This document shows, in pieces, positions 5,232-13,813 of a stretch of DNA of 17,323 bases (within the stretch, counting starts at the first letter, position 1; every line of letters begins with the position of its first letter). The notes beneath the pieces were generated by a model that saw only the letters and a list, made by a program, of their open reading frames with translations, ran no database searches and was not told the DNA's origin. Source of the stretch: Kordiimonadaceae bacterium (GTDB taxonomy: Bacteria; Pseudomonadota; Alphaproteobacteria; Sphingomonadales; Kordiimonadaceae); the NCBI GenBank assembly GCA_014238195.1, contig JABABO010000333.1, positions 1-17,323 of the forward strand, read 5' to 3'. Made by a program: the position numbers and the translations under genes.

Positions 5232-5904
5232 CTGCTAAAAAAGCTTTTGATTTTAGAATGCGAATGATGCTTGCTTGTATTCTCGCTCGCATCTCATTGA
5301 GCGATTGCACTTCAGTAAAACATTTTTTTGACGTTTCCAACAGATCAGAAAACCCATACATAGCCGCACTGCCTTTTAATTGATGGATTAAAACTTTTAA
5401 GTCTTTTTTTGGTACCTGCTGGGCAAGCTGTGGCAACAATGTTTTAAGGTAATCAAGATATTGCGCTTCTAGAAGCTGCTGTTCTGAACGCTTTAAGGGC
5501 TGATCTGCTTGATAAGCATAGGGGCTACAATATTTACCGAGAAGGCCTTGCAATCGATCAAACTTTAAAGGTTTCACAAAAAAATCAATTGCCCCATTTT
5601 GAAAAGCAATGTCGCGGGTTGTTTCAGAATTATCAGCGCTCATGGCAATGATATGGGCGTGATGTTTGTTTTGCCTTATTTTTTGAAACAGGTCGTATGT
5701 TGTCATGTCAGGCAAGTGCATATCTAGTAGGATAATATCATAAAATTCACCACTGTGATGAGATGTTTTTAACATCTCTAAAGCGCCATTAGCTGTAGTT
5801 GCTATATCAACCCCGAAACCAAGATTTTTCAGCGTACATTTTATCAGCAACCCAATACTAAGGGTATCTTCAACGATCAATATTTGTTTTTCTACACTGG
5901 TCAT
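5227..5904 (-). CDS. Receiver-HPt two-domain phosphorelay protein
   Basis: The N-terminal receiver domain (about residues 6-124) has the acid pair E12/D13, phospho-acceptor D61 (LLDMHLPD), S89 and K111-P112, all intact. The C-terminal part is a histidine phosphotransfer domain with H174 in HQLKGSAAMYG. So the protein could accept phosphate from a histidine kinase on D61 and pass it to or from another receiver through H174. There is no DNA-binding or cyclic-di-GMP output domain. It is the last gene of the polysaccharide operon and its ATG overlaps the previous stop as ATGA (5901-5904). With the preceding single-domain receiver it could form a small relay tuning polysaccharide export, with the kinase elsewhere. 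Domain assignment is secure; the role is inferred from position. Confidence 0.88.
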   Translation of the reverse strand: MTSVEKQILIVEDTLSIGLLIKCTLKNLGFGVDIATTANGALEMLKTSHHSGEFYDIILLDMHLPDMTTYDLFQKIRQNKHHAHIIAMSADNSETTRDIAFQNGAIDFFVKPLKFDRLQGLLGKYCSPYAYQADQPLKRSEQQLLEAQYLDYLKTLLPQLAQQVPKKDLKVLIHQLKGSAAMYGFSDLLETSKKCFTEVQSLNEMRARIQASIIRILKSKAFLAE

Positions 5905-6383
5905 AAGCTGCTCTTTTCTTCATAATGTAAGCGCTCATTCCAAGCGGATAACATCGCTGATATGTCTTTGAAAGGGCTTGAGAAACTGTTGGATACTTTC
6001 TTTGGCTTCAAGCATTCAGTATTGAGTAAATATTTTTCCATCAAGGCAAACATCAATGGTAATTCACTCTCTTCTGACTTATCAAACACACCCGCAGCGT
6101 GACAATTAACAAGCCGCTTTAAAAGGCTTTTCTCCAACGTTCCAGACAAAATAATCACAAGGCTTTCAGGCTGGCCTATGCGGACAGTCTCAGCAAGCTT
6201 CGCCCCCCATTTTTCACCTTGAAAATCATTATCCAGCACATAAATATCATAGCCTTCCATCACTGTATGTTGATCACATGTCGTGACTAAAAGTTCTGGA
6301 AAATTTTGCCTAATTTTTAAGGCCAACATCCCTGAATAATGCGGATCATCGTCTAAAATTAATAGTTTACGCAGCTTTGTCAT
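5901..6383 (-). CDS. Single-domain response regulator (receiver only)
   Basis: This 160-aa protein begins LRKLLILDDD (D11-D13 acidic pocket), with D51 (YVLDND) as the likely phospho-acceptor, S80 (IILSGT) and K102 (VFDKSE). After the receiver there is a tail of about 40 residues with no recognisable output domain. The residues around D51 (VLDND rather than LLDxxMP) are atypical but the core set is present. I start it at ATG 6383, which has AGGAAG just upstream and overlaps the end of the Wzz-like gene by 17 nt, not at the in-frame ATG 6452. Coupling to the Wzz-like gene upstream and the REC-HPt gene downstream suggests a protein-protein switch acting on the export machinery or on the HPt domain. 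Confidence 0.85.
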   Translation of the reverse strand: MTKLRKLLILDDDPHYSGMLALKIRQNFPELLVTTCDQHTVMEGYDIYVLDNDFQGEKWGAKLAETVRIGQPESLVIILSGTLEKSLLKRLVNCHAAGVFDKSEESELPLMFALMEKYLLNTECLKPKKVSNSFSSPFKDISAMLSAWNERLHYEEKSSL

Positions 6384-8427
6384 AACGGCTTCCTTTCTTT
6401 GATGGTTTTTGAATGTCGTCAACACGCAGGCCTGGATCATCAGGCCGTGCATCGGTAAAGACGGTTATAAGGTTGGCTAGCTGCGCCCCTATGCGGCGCA
6501 TTTTACGTTTGTTATCACTGGGTGAAAATACGGCTAATGTTATATCGGATAAATTTGGCAAAATACGGGCGGCATAATCTTGTTCTGCAACACCGACATC
6601 TAGTAAAATCAAGTCGTAATCCTGTATAATTTCGCTCAGCCATTGCTGCGCACGTTCCCTAGAAAAACCAGAGGCTATTGACGCGGACCCAAAACTAATT
6701 TCATGCACATGACTAGACGTATCAATTGTAATAGGTTCCCCCGCTATGATCGCATTGGAGAAGCCAATTTCCGAGGTTTTTGACACTTTGGATGTCCTAA
6801 CCAAAAGAGTTTTTAAATCTTGCATGGACGCTAGATCAGCAAACTGTGCCAGTGGAAACTGGTTATGCGGGGATACCCGTAGCATACTCATAATACAGGG
6901 GCCTTTGGTAGGCCAAAGCATACTAAGCTGCATATCGCACATCAATATGGACAAATCTTCGCGGTCAGCATCAGGACCAAAAACCATTGGCCTTTGCTGA
7001 CTAGGGGACAAGCCAATATCCAAGTCATCACTGTATCTAAGCACGCTAGATAAATAACGCTTCAAGAAAACCAACACAAACAGGAACCCCATTGCAAACA
7101 CAGCCCCAGCCGCCGCAAATTGACGCCGCTTATCATCAGCAGGCCCATCGGGTAAGTTTCCCCTTGACAAAATTTCTACACTTCCTGGCATGTTATTGCG
7201 GCTTTCAACAATCACCTGATCCAAAATGCGCCGGGTTTCAGACAACATGTGAGAAATTTCAGATTTTTCCTCATTGATTTGCTTCAACTGTACAAGCTTG
7301 CCATTCAGGATTTTAGCAAAGTCTGACAGCTCAGTACGGCGGGCTGATAATTTATGCTTTAAAGCTTTTAATTCTGAGAGCGATTGTGCTTGATCCGTGC
7401 CGTCTGCCCCAGTGATTGCCCCTGTTTTCCCAAGGGTTGCAATCAATCTGCGTCTGCTTTCAATTGCTGTGTCAATGACTTTCATAGAGGCCGTGAGTGA
7501 CCTGACTTTACCATGAGTTGGTTGATAACGAAGCATAAGCTGCTCCAGATCAGCGGCACGCTTAGCGCGTTCAAAGACCATATCCGCCATGGCACGGTCC
7601 AAAAGTGTCGCACGTTTGATTTCCATATCGCCTGTATCAGCATCAAGGGCGCCGTTGCTGGTTTCTAATTCTATGAGCGAATTTGTTAATTCAGCGATAC
7701 GCATATCTAGCTCTTCAAGCTGGGTTACTTTCGTCAGATGCGCTTTCGCCAACGACGACGCATCATATTCCTCACCAATATCTAACAATTGCTGCCCAAG
7801 ACGGCGCTGTTTTGCCTGTAACTCTAGCAGTCTTGCTTCTAATTCTCGTGCCCGCAAGGATTGCCTAAATCCATTTTGCTCGCTGTGGAGTGCGATATAA
7901 GCATCTAATATAGCGTTAACGGCTGCGGTCGACTGCACGCGGTGTGTGCTACGCGCCCGCACGGCAATCAGCCCTTTTAGTTTCTTGACCGTAATCATAT
8001 CAGCAAGGTCTTTATGCTGAAAGTTTGCAGGAAACAAGTCGGTTGTTTTTTCTTTAAGTGAGCGAAAAGCACGATTTACGACGGGTTCGCTTTGCAAGTA
8101 AGTTGCTTCAGCCGACACGAAAGCATCATATAGGCGTAAACGGCTGTCATCCCGATCTGCATAGAGTATTTTAGGGGCTTTCGCGGTTAGCTTTACCAGT
8201 CCGCTGCTCTCATACACAGGTGATACAACTGAAAAAACGCCCCATCCTACCAGCATAGCAACCAACAAAGCAGCGATAATGACATACGTCCAAATGCCGC
8301 GCATCGTGCGCAGGATTACTGTAATGGGGTTTTGACCGCCCGTTGGAGGGCTGTCAACAAAATCACGAACTTGATGCAAAGGCGACTGGGCAAAGGCTAA
8401 GTTTTCTGATGCTGTTGTATCTGTCAT
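6367..8427 (-). CDS. Wzz/Wzc-like polysaccharide co-polymerase with degenerate tyrosine-kinase domain
   Basis: This 686-residue protein has a first membrane helix at about 45-70, then a periplasmic Wzz-type domain (PVYESSGLVKL), a long coiled-coil (about 190-430) and a second membrane helix at about 432-457. The C-terminal cytoplasmic part (about 480-645) aligns in layout with BY-kinases: a Walker B-like strand YDLILLDVG near 604-612 survives. However, the place where GxxxxGKS/T should be (about 517-534, RVSPHNQFPLAQFADLAS) has no P-loop, and the A' position reads LLVRTS without the aspartate. The C-terminal tail has a single Tyr (Y682) instead of a tyrosine cluster. So chain-length control in the inner membrane is likely, without kinase activity. 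The start at ATG 8427 lies 9 nt after the preceding GT2 gene; its Shine-Dalgarno is weak. Confidence 0.85.
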   Translation of the reverse strand: MTDTTASENLAFAQSPLHQVRDFVDSPPTGGQNPITVILRTMRGIWTYVIIAALLVAMLVGWGVFSVVSPVYESSGLVKLTAKAPKILYADRDDSRLRLYDAFVSAEATYLQSEPVVNRAFRSLKEKTTDLFPANFQHKDLADMITVKKLKGLIAVRARSTHRVQSTAAVNAILDAYIALHSEQNGFRQSLRARELEARLLELQAKQRRLGQQLLDIGEEYDASSLAKAHLTKVTQLEELDMRIAELTNSLIELETSNGALDADTGDMEIKRATLLDRAMADMVFERAKRAADLEQLMLRYQPTHGKVRSLTASMKVIDTAIESRRRLIATLGKTGAITGADGTDQAQSLSELKALKHKLSARRTELSDFAKILNGKLVQLKQINEEKSEISHMLSETRRILDQVIVESRNNMPGSVEILSRGNLPDGPADDKRRQFAAAGAVFAMGFLFVLVFLKRYLSSVLRYSDDLDIGLSPSQQRPMVFGPDADREDLSILMCDMQLSMLWPTKGPCIMSMLRVSPHNQFPLAQFADLASMQDLKTLLVRTSKVSKTSEIGFSNAIIAGEPITIDTSSHVHEISFGSASIASGFSRERAQQWLSEIIQDYDLILLDVGVAEQDYAARILPNLSDITLAVFSPSDNKRKMRRIGAQLANLITVFTDARPDDPGLRVDDIQKPSKKGSRYDKAA

Positions 8428-8436
8428 TTGCTGGGC

Positions 8437-9303
8437 CTATACGTTGTTTTGAGACGCGCGATTGCTCATATCGCGTTCCCAGTGGGTGTTTGTAGTGTGT
8501 AAACGGTTTCTCAGATGCGCGCACACCGCAACATAAGCAAAAACTACTGCGCCAAACCAATGACGCGGGCGCTTCATAAGGCGCGACAAAAACAGACGGT
8601 TCGGGGATGGGTATGGACTTTGTGTGGGCTTCATGCCCTGAGCGCTTAACTGTTTATTGCCCCTATAGATACGACAACGAACATTGATTAAGCTCGCTAA
8701 ATTTCTTGGCGGGTTAATAGTATAATGCGCCTCTTTCACACATGTGCATGACTGGACAAAAAGTCGCCGAATATATTCATCGTCGCTTAAAATATTCGGC
8801 ATAGACTCTAGCTTGGCAACTGCTGATGCTGATAGGGCAAAAAAGCCACCCATTTTTCCTTGGTCAAAATAAGTATTCTGAAACCATGCTTTGTAAAAAG
8901 CTTGCACACATATAGATGTCTCTTTGAAATTAAAATGCGCGCGTCCATACACCATATCAACATCGTGCCATTTAAGGGCATGCAATAAATAGCGTACAGA
9001 CATAGCTGATACTTTGATATCAGCGTCCAAAAACACGATGGGACCTTTTTGAGCGACTTTCAAGCCTTCGTTTATTGCATTTGATTTTGACGCTTTTTCT
9101 AAGTCTATGACACGAATGCAGGGATGGGCTGATTTTGCGATCTCAGCGGTTTTATCCTTGCAGCCATTACAAACCAATAAGACATCAAAATCATCAGCAG
9201 ACGTACCGTCTAACAAGTAATCGAGCGTTTGCTTGATTGATGCTGCCTCATTATATGCAGGAATAAGGATCGTGCAGAGCACGTCTTTTGGCTCAGAATG
9301 CAT
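8437..9303 (-). CDS. Family 2 glycosyltransferase (GT-A)
   Basis: This 288-aa protein opens with TILIPAYNEA, the family 2 nucleotide-sugar site. It has the metal-binding D93-A-D95 (FLDAD) and a DDEYI acceptor-side acidic motif typical of inverting GT2 enzymes. A hydrophobic stretch near the C-terminus (FGAVVFAYVAVCA) may anchor it to the inner membrane. It presumably adds one sugar to the lipid-linked repeat unit, though neither sugar nor linkage can be read from sequence. I start it at ATG 9303, which has GGGAG upstream and overlaps the Alg13-like gene by 11 nt, rather than at an in-frame start at 9348. It sits between the Alg13-like gene and the Wzz-like gene in the operon. Confidence 0.88.
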   Translation of the reverse strand: MHSEPKDVLCTILIPAYNEAASIKQTLDYLLDGTSADDFDVLLVCNGCKDKTAEIAKSAHPCIRVIDLEKASKSNAINEGLKVAQKGPIVFLDADIKVSAMSVRYLLHALKWHDVDMVYGRAHFNFKETSICVQAFYKAWFQNTYFDQGKMGGFFALSASAVAKLESMPNILSDDEYIRRLFVQSCTCVKEAHYTINPPRNLASLINVRCRIYRGNKQLSAQGMKPTQSPYPSPNRLFLSRLMKRPRHWFGAVVFAYVAVCAHLRNRLHTTNTHWERDMSNRASQNNV

Positions 9304-9796
9304 TGTTATGGTCTCCCTTGCCTTCGGTAATAAATTGACTAATTGCATTTAAAAGTTTTGGTTCAGCGACTGGCTCGGACGCGGCGCTTGGTTTAAAGCT
9401 TGTTAGTTCTTTAAGATGGCTTAATAAAAACTGTTCATCATCTGCAACATGAATGCCTACGCGGCCTCGAAGGTTTTGTACTGTAGCGCATTGATGGTCA
9501 TTACGATGTTCACCGTATTTTGCCTGACGCGGCATAACAATAATCGGTTTACCAAGCTCTAATGCTGTCAAGATTGTCCCCATCCCAGCATGGGAAATGA
9601 TGACTTTGCATTCTGCAATCTTCTTTGCAAATTGCTTTGCAGTTAAAGTGGGGGCCCAGTCGATATAGTCAGGTGATTTACCAAGTGGTCCAATTTGGGC
9701 AAAAATGCTAATATCCCTTTGATATTGCTTATATTTATCCAATGTATCAATTAATCGATCAAAGGGTAATTGTGTGCCAACTGTCGCAAATATCAT
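9293..9796 (-). CDS. Alg13/PssE/EpsF-like glycosyltransferase catalytic subunit
   Basis: This 167-residue protein starts MIFATVGTQLPFDRLI and contains ISHAGMGT (H69-G73) followed by ALELGKPIIVMPR, the nucleotide-sugar-binding half of GT28-type (GT-B) enzymes. In yeast Alg13 and in bacterial PssE/Cps14G-type proteins this half works only with a membrane partner of the Alg14 type, which is encoded by the gene just upstream. The pair usually adds the second sugar of a repeat unit. ATG 9796 is chosen because AAGGAG sits 7 nt upstream; a TTG at 9814 in the same frame is unlikely. Unlike nearly every other junction in this operon there is a 72-nt gap before it, holding a strong hairpin over the ribosome site. 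Confidence 0.88.
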   Translation of the reverse strand: MIFATVGTQLPFDRLIDTLDKYKQYQRDISIFAQIGPLGKSPDYIDWAPTLTAKQFAKKIAECKVIISHAGMGTILTALELGKPIIVMPRQAKYGEHRNDHQCATVQNLRGRVGIHVADDEQFLLSHLKELTSFKPSAASEPVAEPKLLNAISQFITEGKGDHNNAF

Positions 9797-9803
9797 AAGA
9801 AAA

Positions 9804-9839
9804 CTCCTTCTCAAATAGTGAAACCTATCTAAGAAGGAG
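9804..9839 (-). promoter_or_regulatory. 15-bp intercistronic hairpin burying the Alg13-like Shine-Dalgarno
   Basis: On the minus strand CTCCTTCTTAGATAG (9839-9825) pairs with CTATTTGAGAAGGAG (9818-9804) through 13 Watson-Crick pairs and two G-U wobbles, around a 6-nt GTTTCA loop. The 3' arm contains the AAGGAG that serves ATG 9796, so folding would block initiation. The stem is immediately followed by TTTTCTT, so it may alternatively, or also, act as an attenuating terminator. It sits between the two subunits of a split glycosyltransferase, a place where output ratio matters. Confidence 0.65.
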
Positions 9840-9868
9840 CAACTGTCATGCCATTTTAAAGTAGGGGT

Positions 9869-10333
9869 CTAAAGCACACTTCCATGAAACTCTAAGCCAT
9901 TTTTTTGAGAAACTTTAGGCCACTGTGAAAGAACTTTATTAGCATGCGACAACACCAGCTTTGCTGACAGTGACATCTCTTCTGCATTTGCAACACTATC
10001 AATAAACAAGCTTCGCGCACCGACTAATTTGGCAAATCGACAGGCAAAGTACCCAGGTGCTGCCCCCGTTGAAATAACGCTGTGTGGCCTAACCCAAATC
10101 AGCACTGCAAGAATTTTAATCGCCATAAAAATAAGCGATAACTTTGTGTCCCTATTGCCATCCAGCACACTATAAAAACCAGCATTGCCTACGTCATGTC
10201 GTGCTTTGGGGTCCACGGTCATATATGTTACATTGCAGCCATCAAAAGCTGGGCGCAGCCGTAACATTTGTATCCAGTGGCCGCCGCCTGAAGAAATTGC
10301 CAGAATACGGGCTTTGGGGTCATTTAAAGTCAT
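9869..10333 (-). CDS. Alg14/PssD/EpsE-like glycosyltransferase membrane subunit
   Basis: At 154 aa it has the usual length. SSGGGHWIQMLRL (from residue 14) is the Alg14 glycine-rich signature, and VISTGAAPGYFACRFAKLVGARSLFIDS is the conserved second half; the quoted core residues are T-G-A-A-P-G. A hydrophobic helix (about 66-80) should anchor it in the inner membrane, where it recruits the Alg13-like catalytic subunit and binds the lipid-linked acceptor. The ATG at 10333 has AAGGAG upstream and overlaps the GT4 stop as ATGA. The order membrane subunit then catalytic subunit is the usual one for PssD-PssE and Cps14F-Cps14G pairs. Confidence 0.88.
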   Translation of the reverse strand: MTLNDPKARILAISSGGGHWIQMLRLRPAFDGCNVTYMTVDPKARHDVGNAGFYSVLDGNRDTKLSLIFMAIKILAVLIWVRPHSVISTGAAPGYFACRFAKLVGARSLFIDSVANAEEMSLSAKLVLSHANKVLSQWPKVSQKNGLEFHGSVL

Positions 10334-11574
10334 GATGCTAACTCCTTAGTTGTTTGATTTTGTTGTATGATGGATTGATACAGGGCTAATAAGCGCTTAA
10401 TTTTATGCGGCCATAAAGCAATATCGCGTATGCGGTCGTGCGCCCCCCGTGACAGTGATTGCCGAGCGCTAGGCTGTTGGTGTAATTTGTTTATCGCAGC
10501 CGCAATATCACGAGCAAAACGCGTGGGGTTGGTCACGGGTATTTTTAAACCACATGAAGCGTCCACAACGTGCGAAGGGCCACCACGGTCTGCGGTAATG
10601 ACAGGTAATCCACGGCGCAAGGCTTCATAAACAACGCTGCCTGAGGGTTCACGAAAGCTTGGAAAACAAAAAACGTCTGCTTTTTGGTAAAGCATTTCCA
10701 CCTCTGACCTTGGGATTTGCCCGTGAAAAGTAATTTTTTCACCAAGCCCCATGTCACAAGCCATCGCTTGACACATTTCAATTTCTTCGCCTTGACCCGC
10801 AACATCAAGGTGAAGGTCGAGGGTTGGCAATAGGGACATTGCTTTGATCGTATCGCGCAATCCTTTTGTGCGGACACCTCGGCCTACATGGAGCAAACGA
10901 AATTGTTTGCTAGGGTAATTTTTAAAATGAGACAAATCAGGTAGATCATCTGCACCAAGCTCACTTTCAACAATGAAGCGTTTGATATTAAGATGTTCCA
11001 TATGATCGCCAACATACGGGGCAACCCCCATAATAACGGATGCCTTTTCATAGCTGGTCTTTAAGTGCCTATCATATTTTAAGCGATAAGCATCTAGGAT
11101 ACGCAATTTTGTATACCAGTGGGCGCTATTGTTGCATTCCACTTTAAAGCCCTCAGGCGTTGGTAAACTGCCCCCAAGTGGCCCTAAGATATAAGGGATA
11201 TCAAAGGCAGAAAAAGGCGATGGGAATCGCAGCGCAAGGGGTGTGAACTGGTGGGCGACATCAAATTCATGCCCTGCTTCAATCAAACGACTGATTTGAA
11301 CCTTCGCCCAGCGATAAAAACTGGGGTACGACAGTTTCGCCATAGCATTTAAACGCGTTAAGCGCATGGCCCAACTTGGTTCCAGCTTCGAGATAACATG
11401 CACATTAGGAAATTGTTGCTCTAAAGGTTTGCGTCCGCTTCTCTCCTGCGTCAATAAAGTAACGTCAGCACACTTCGACAATTCTTGAACCCATTTTGCT
11501 GCACACCAAGCTTCGCCAACATCTGTTAGGTCACAGTTGGGGGCAAGGGCTATAACGTTTGGACGCTGGTTCAT
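10330..11574 (-). CDS. Family 4 glycosyltransferase (GT-B, retaining)
   Basis: This 414-aa protein has the GT4 layout: an N-terminal Rossmann half beginning VIALAPNCDL, then a C-terminal half with LLHVGRGVRTKGL (sugar-nucleotide binding) and E309-x7-E317 (EPSGSVVYE) ahead of ALRRGLPVITADRGG. The N-terminal GxA region is modified (LTDVGEAWCAAKW), as in several GT4 subgroups. It likely adds one retaining linkage to the repeat unit on the cytoplasmic face. ATG 11574 is chosen because it overlaps the preceding stop as ATGA and has GGGGGG close upstream; the longer frame from 11697 would run well into the preceding gene. Donor and linkage cannot be inferred. Confidence 0.9.
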   Translation of the reverse strand: MNQRPNVIALAPNCDLTDVGEAWCAAKWVQELSKCADVTLLTQERSGRKPLEQQFPNVHVISKLEPSWAMRLTRLNAMAKLSYPSFYRWAKVQISRLIEAGHEFDVAHQFTPLALRFPSPFSAFDIPYILGPLGGSLPTPEGFKVECNNSAHWYTKLRILDAYRLKYDRHLKTSYEKASVIMGVAPYVGDHMEHLNIKRFIVESELGADDLPDLSHFKNYPSKQFRLLHVGRGVRTKGLRDTIKAMSLLPTLDLHLDVAGQGEEIEMCQAMACDMGLGEKITFHGQIPRSEVEMLYQKADVFCFPSFREPSGSVVYEALRRGLPVITADRGGPSHVVDASCGLKIPVTNPTRFARDIAAAINKLHQQPSARQSLSRGAHDRIRDIALWPHKIKRLLALYQSIIQQNQTTKELAS

Positions 11575-12515
11575 AATGCCCCCCCAATTTTTCTGGGCCA
11601 AGCTTTTTGAAAATGCTTCGATATTCCAAGAAAATGGTAAAACCGATTTTTTGCCGCTTGCTTCTTCTTGTAAATCGCCAAAAAACCCCATACACAAGCA
11701 CGCGATATATTAAAAAGCATAAGCAGTAAATAAACCAAAGCCGCCGCAACAAGACCTTTATGTTTACGGTGCAAGCGAACTGTCGCTTGGCTCAGCATAA
11801 GATCACGTTTGAAGCTTAAGGATGCTGAACTGCCGCCACCATAGTGGGTGATATGGCCGGTGGGCGCAAACATCACTTGCCAGCCGTTTTTGCGCATCCG
11901 CACACACCAATCTGTTTCTTCCCCAAAGAAGAAGAAATTTTCATCAAGCAGACCAACATCGCAGAGTGTTTCTTTGCGAACAAGCATGAAACATCCAGAA
12001 ATAGTCTCTACAGCGCGCGCTGTGTTGCGATCCCAATCAACCATACGATAGCGCTTCAGAAAGGGAACGTTTGGTATGCGGTCTAAGGCAAATGTTTGCA
12101 GCATTAAATTCACTAGCGAGGGAAATAGGCTCGTACTATGCTGCAATGATCCATCTTCATTTAAAACCCGACAACCAAGTGCGCCGATGTCATGGTTTGT
12201 ACGAGCATATTCAAAGGATGCTTGCAAGACATCACCATGAACAACCGTATCAGAATTTAACAGCAAATAAAAATGACCTTTAGCAATTTTCATTGCACGG
12301 TTATTCGCGGCTGCAAAGCCAATATTTTCTTTATTGGCGAGCAATGTAATGGCTGGGAATTCGCGCTTCATCATCGCTACACTGCCGTCTTCTGATGCAT
12401 TATCAACAACGATAATTTCAAAGCGGCACTGTGGTTGGTTTTTCTTGATTGATAAAAGGCAATCTTTCAACAATGCGCAAGTGTTCCAGTTAATAATTAT
12501 AATACTTAAATCCAT
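11571..12515 (-). CDS. Family 2 glycosyltransferase, WbbL/rhamnosyltransferase-like
   Basis: In 314 aa it shows SIIIINWNT at the start, VVDNASEDGS, the metal-binding NSDT (D89), ISGCFMLVRKE, and the very characteristic DENFFFFGEETDWCVRMRKNG followed by HYGGGS. This set is typical of the GT2 subgroup that includes rhamnosyltransferases such as WbbL. A hydrophobic helix near 245-270 suggests membrane association. It probably transfers a deoxyhexose such as rhamnose, though the sugar is a family-level guess. ATG 12515 (GAAAGG upstream) overlaps the polymerase gene by 10 nt. The longer frame from 12698 would add 61 residues unlike any GT2 N-terminus. Confidence 0.88.
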   Translation of the reverse strand: MDLSIIIINWNTCALLKDCLLSIKKNQPQCRFEIIVVDNASEDGSVAMMKREFPAITLLANKENIGFAAANNRAMKIAKGHFYLLLNSDTVVHGDVLQASFEYARTNHDIGALGCRVLNEDGSLQHSTSLFPSLVNLMLQTFALDRIPNVPFLKRYRMVDWDRNTARAVETISGCFMLVRKETLCDVGLLDENFFFFGEETDWCVRMRKNGWQVMFAPTGHITHYGGGSSASLSFKRDLMLSQATVRLHRKHKGLVAAALVYLLLMLFNISRACVWGFLAIYKKKQAAKNRFYHFLGISKHFQKAWPRKIGGAL

Positions 12516-13813
12516 GCTTGACGCCTTTCTTGTAGCTGAGAAATGATAGGGGCAGCGACATGTGTCGCCTGAGGGTTTCGTGTAGGGTTTTGCAGGGCAA
12601 CACCACACCCGATAAAAAAGAAAAATTGCACCATTAAAGCGTTCCAAAAATGGACCGTAAGGCCTGCTATGGAAAAGCCGATCAAGGTAATAGTCCAAGC
12701 TTTGATGGCGTTCTTTTGTGTGGGATCATTTGATTTTTTAGCCCGCTGTGCACGCACAATAAATATGATCGCAAGTAACAAAAGACACAGGGCTGGCACG
12801 CCGTAACGTGTTGTGGTGACAAGCCAAAAGTTATCCATACTGCTGCTCATCCATGGGGCGCGTATCCAGTCGTTTAAACCAATACCAAAAATGGGGTTGC
12901 GGGCGACTTCTGCGCTGCCATAATTCCAGATATGAACACGGTTATAGGCACTGTTTGCACTGAATGTGAGATACGAAATAAACACCAACAAAGGTGACCT
13001 ATTTGATAGAAGGCTAATCAGGCACCAAATACCAGCAAAGATACCGCATAATATTTCCCAACGACCTTTTATATTTATTGTTGTGCGATCCCAGATAATA
13101 AGCCCCATCTGCAAGGCAAGCACTGTGTACGGCCCACCAGATAGCGAGAAAAACGTTGCAGCAAGTACTGGCAACAGTTTCTTGAATTTTTGACCTAAAC
13201 CTGGTTTATCAACCAACAAATAAAATGTGCAGGCAAAGCAGCTAGCCGCAAAAACACCGAATAAAATAGGATGCTCGAACGATGTGAAGGCCCGCGTTAA
13301 ACCAAGACGCGGTTCAATGGCATGGGCCCCTGCCCCGCCTAATATGCTTTTGAATAGATCGCGCAGTAAATGTTGGCCAGAAAAAGCCTCTAGAAAGGCG
13401 AAGAAAAGCAAACAAGATGTTATGACATAAAATAGTTTCACAACAGCGACAAAATCTTTTGTGTTGCTTATATATGCGCGGCCAATGAGATAAGCTCCGA
13501 GTGTTTCAAAAACATAAATACCGCCTGATTCCATACCATCAGCAAACCCCATATTCACTGCAAGCGCAATCGCAGCCCATAAAGCGTGCAATCCCATAAA
13601 AACATCTGGTAAAATAATGCGATAAGGGTAGCTGCTTGTCAGACGCATAAGCGCTGGAACAAACATAATAATCAATATCACACGGTAAGGCGACAAGCGC
13701 AAAGACCCAAGCGAAACAGATGTTTCAGGCGGCAGTGCAAAACACCCAATTAAAAGCACAACGACAGGGGCAGGCCAAGCTATCTGCTGCTGATATGTCG
13801 AGCTGTTATTCAC
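12506..13813 (-). CDS. O-antigen ligase/Wzy-like polysaccharide polymerase
   Basis: This roughly 435-aa integral membrane protein has about ten hydrophobic segments and a larger periplasmic loop around residues 290-330 (NPIFGIGLNDWIR), which matches the G-x-G-x-N/D segment seen in the WaaL/Wzy (Wzy_C) superfamily. In this context it most likely polymerises repeat units on the periplasmic side after Wzx flipping. I favour GTG 13813, because GTGA overlaps the previous stop exactly as at the junction near 15087. ATG 13837 in the same frame lacks any Shine-Dalgarno. Polymerase and ligase cannot be told apart by sequence alone; the neighbouring Wzz-like and Wzx-like genes favour polymerase. Confidence 0.8.
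   Translation of the reverse strand: MNNSSTYQQQIAWPAPVVVLLIGCFALPPETSVSLGSLRLSPYRVILIIMFVPALMRLTSSYPYRIILPDVFMGLHALWAAIALAVNMGFADGMESGGIYVFETLGAYLIGRAYISNTKDFVAVVKLFYVITSCLLFFAFLEAFSGQHLLRDLFKSILGGAGAHAIEPRLGLTRAFTSFEHPILFGVFAASCFACTFYLLVDKPGLGQKFKKLLPVLAATFFSLSGGPYTVLALQMGLIIWDRTTINIKGRWEILCGIFAGIWCLISLLSNRSPLLVFISYLTFSANSAYNRVHIWNYGSAEVARNPIFGIGLNDWIRAPWMSSSMDNFWLVTTTRYGVPALCLLLLAIIFIVRAQRAKKSNDPTQKNAIKAWTITLIGFSIAGLTVHFWNALMVQFFFFIGCGVALQNPTRNPQATHVAAPIISQLQERRQAWI

Noticed and set aside
11844..12086. Plus-strand frames across the glycosyltransferase region (also 7589-7900, 12071-12546, 14843-15130)
   Set aside because: They are antisense shadows of well-supported minus-strand genes, with no recognisable motifs or ribosome sites.
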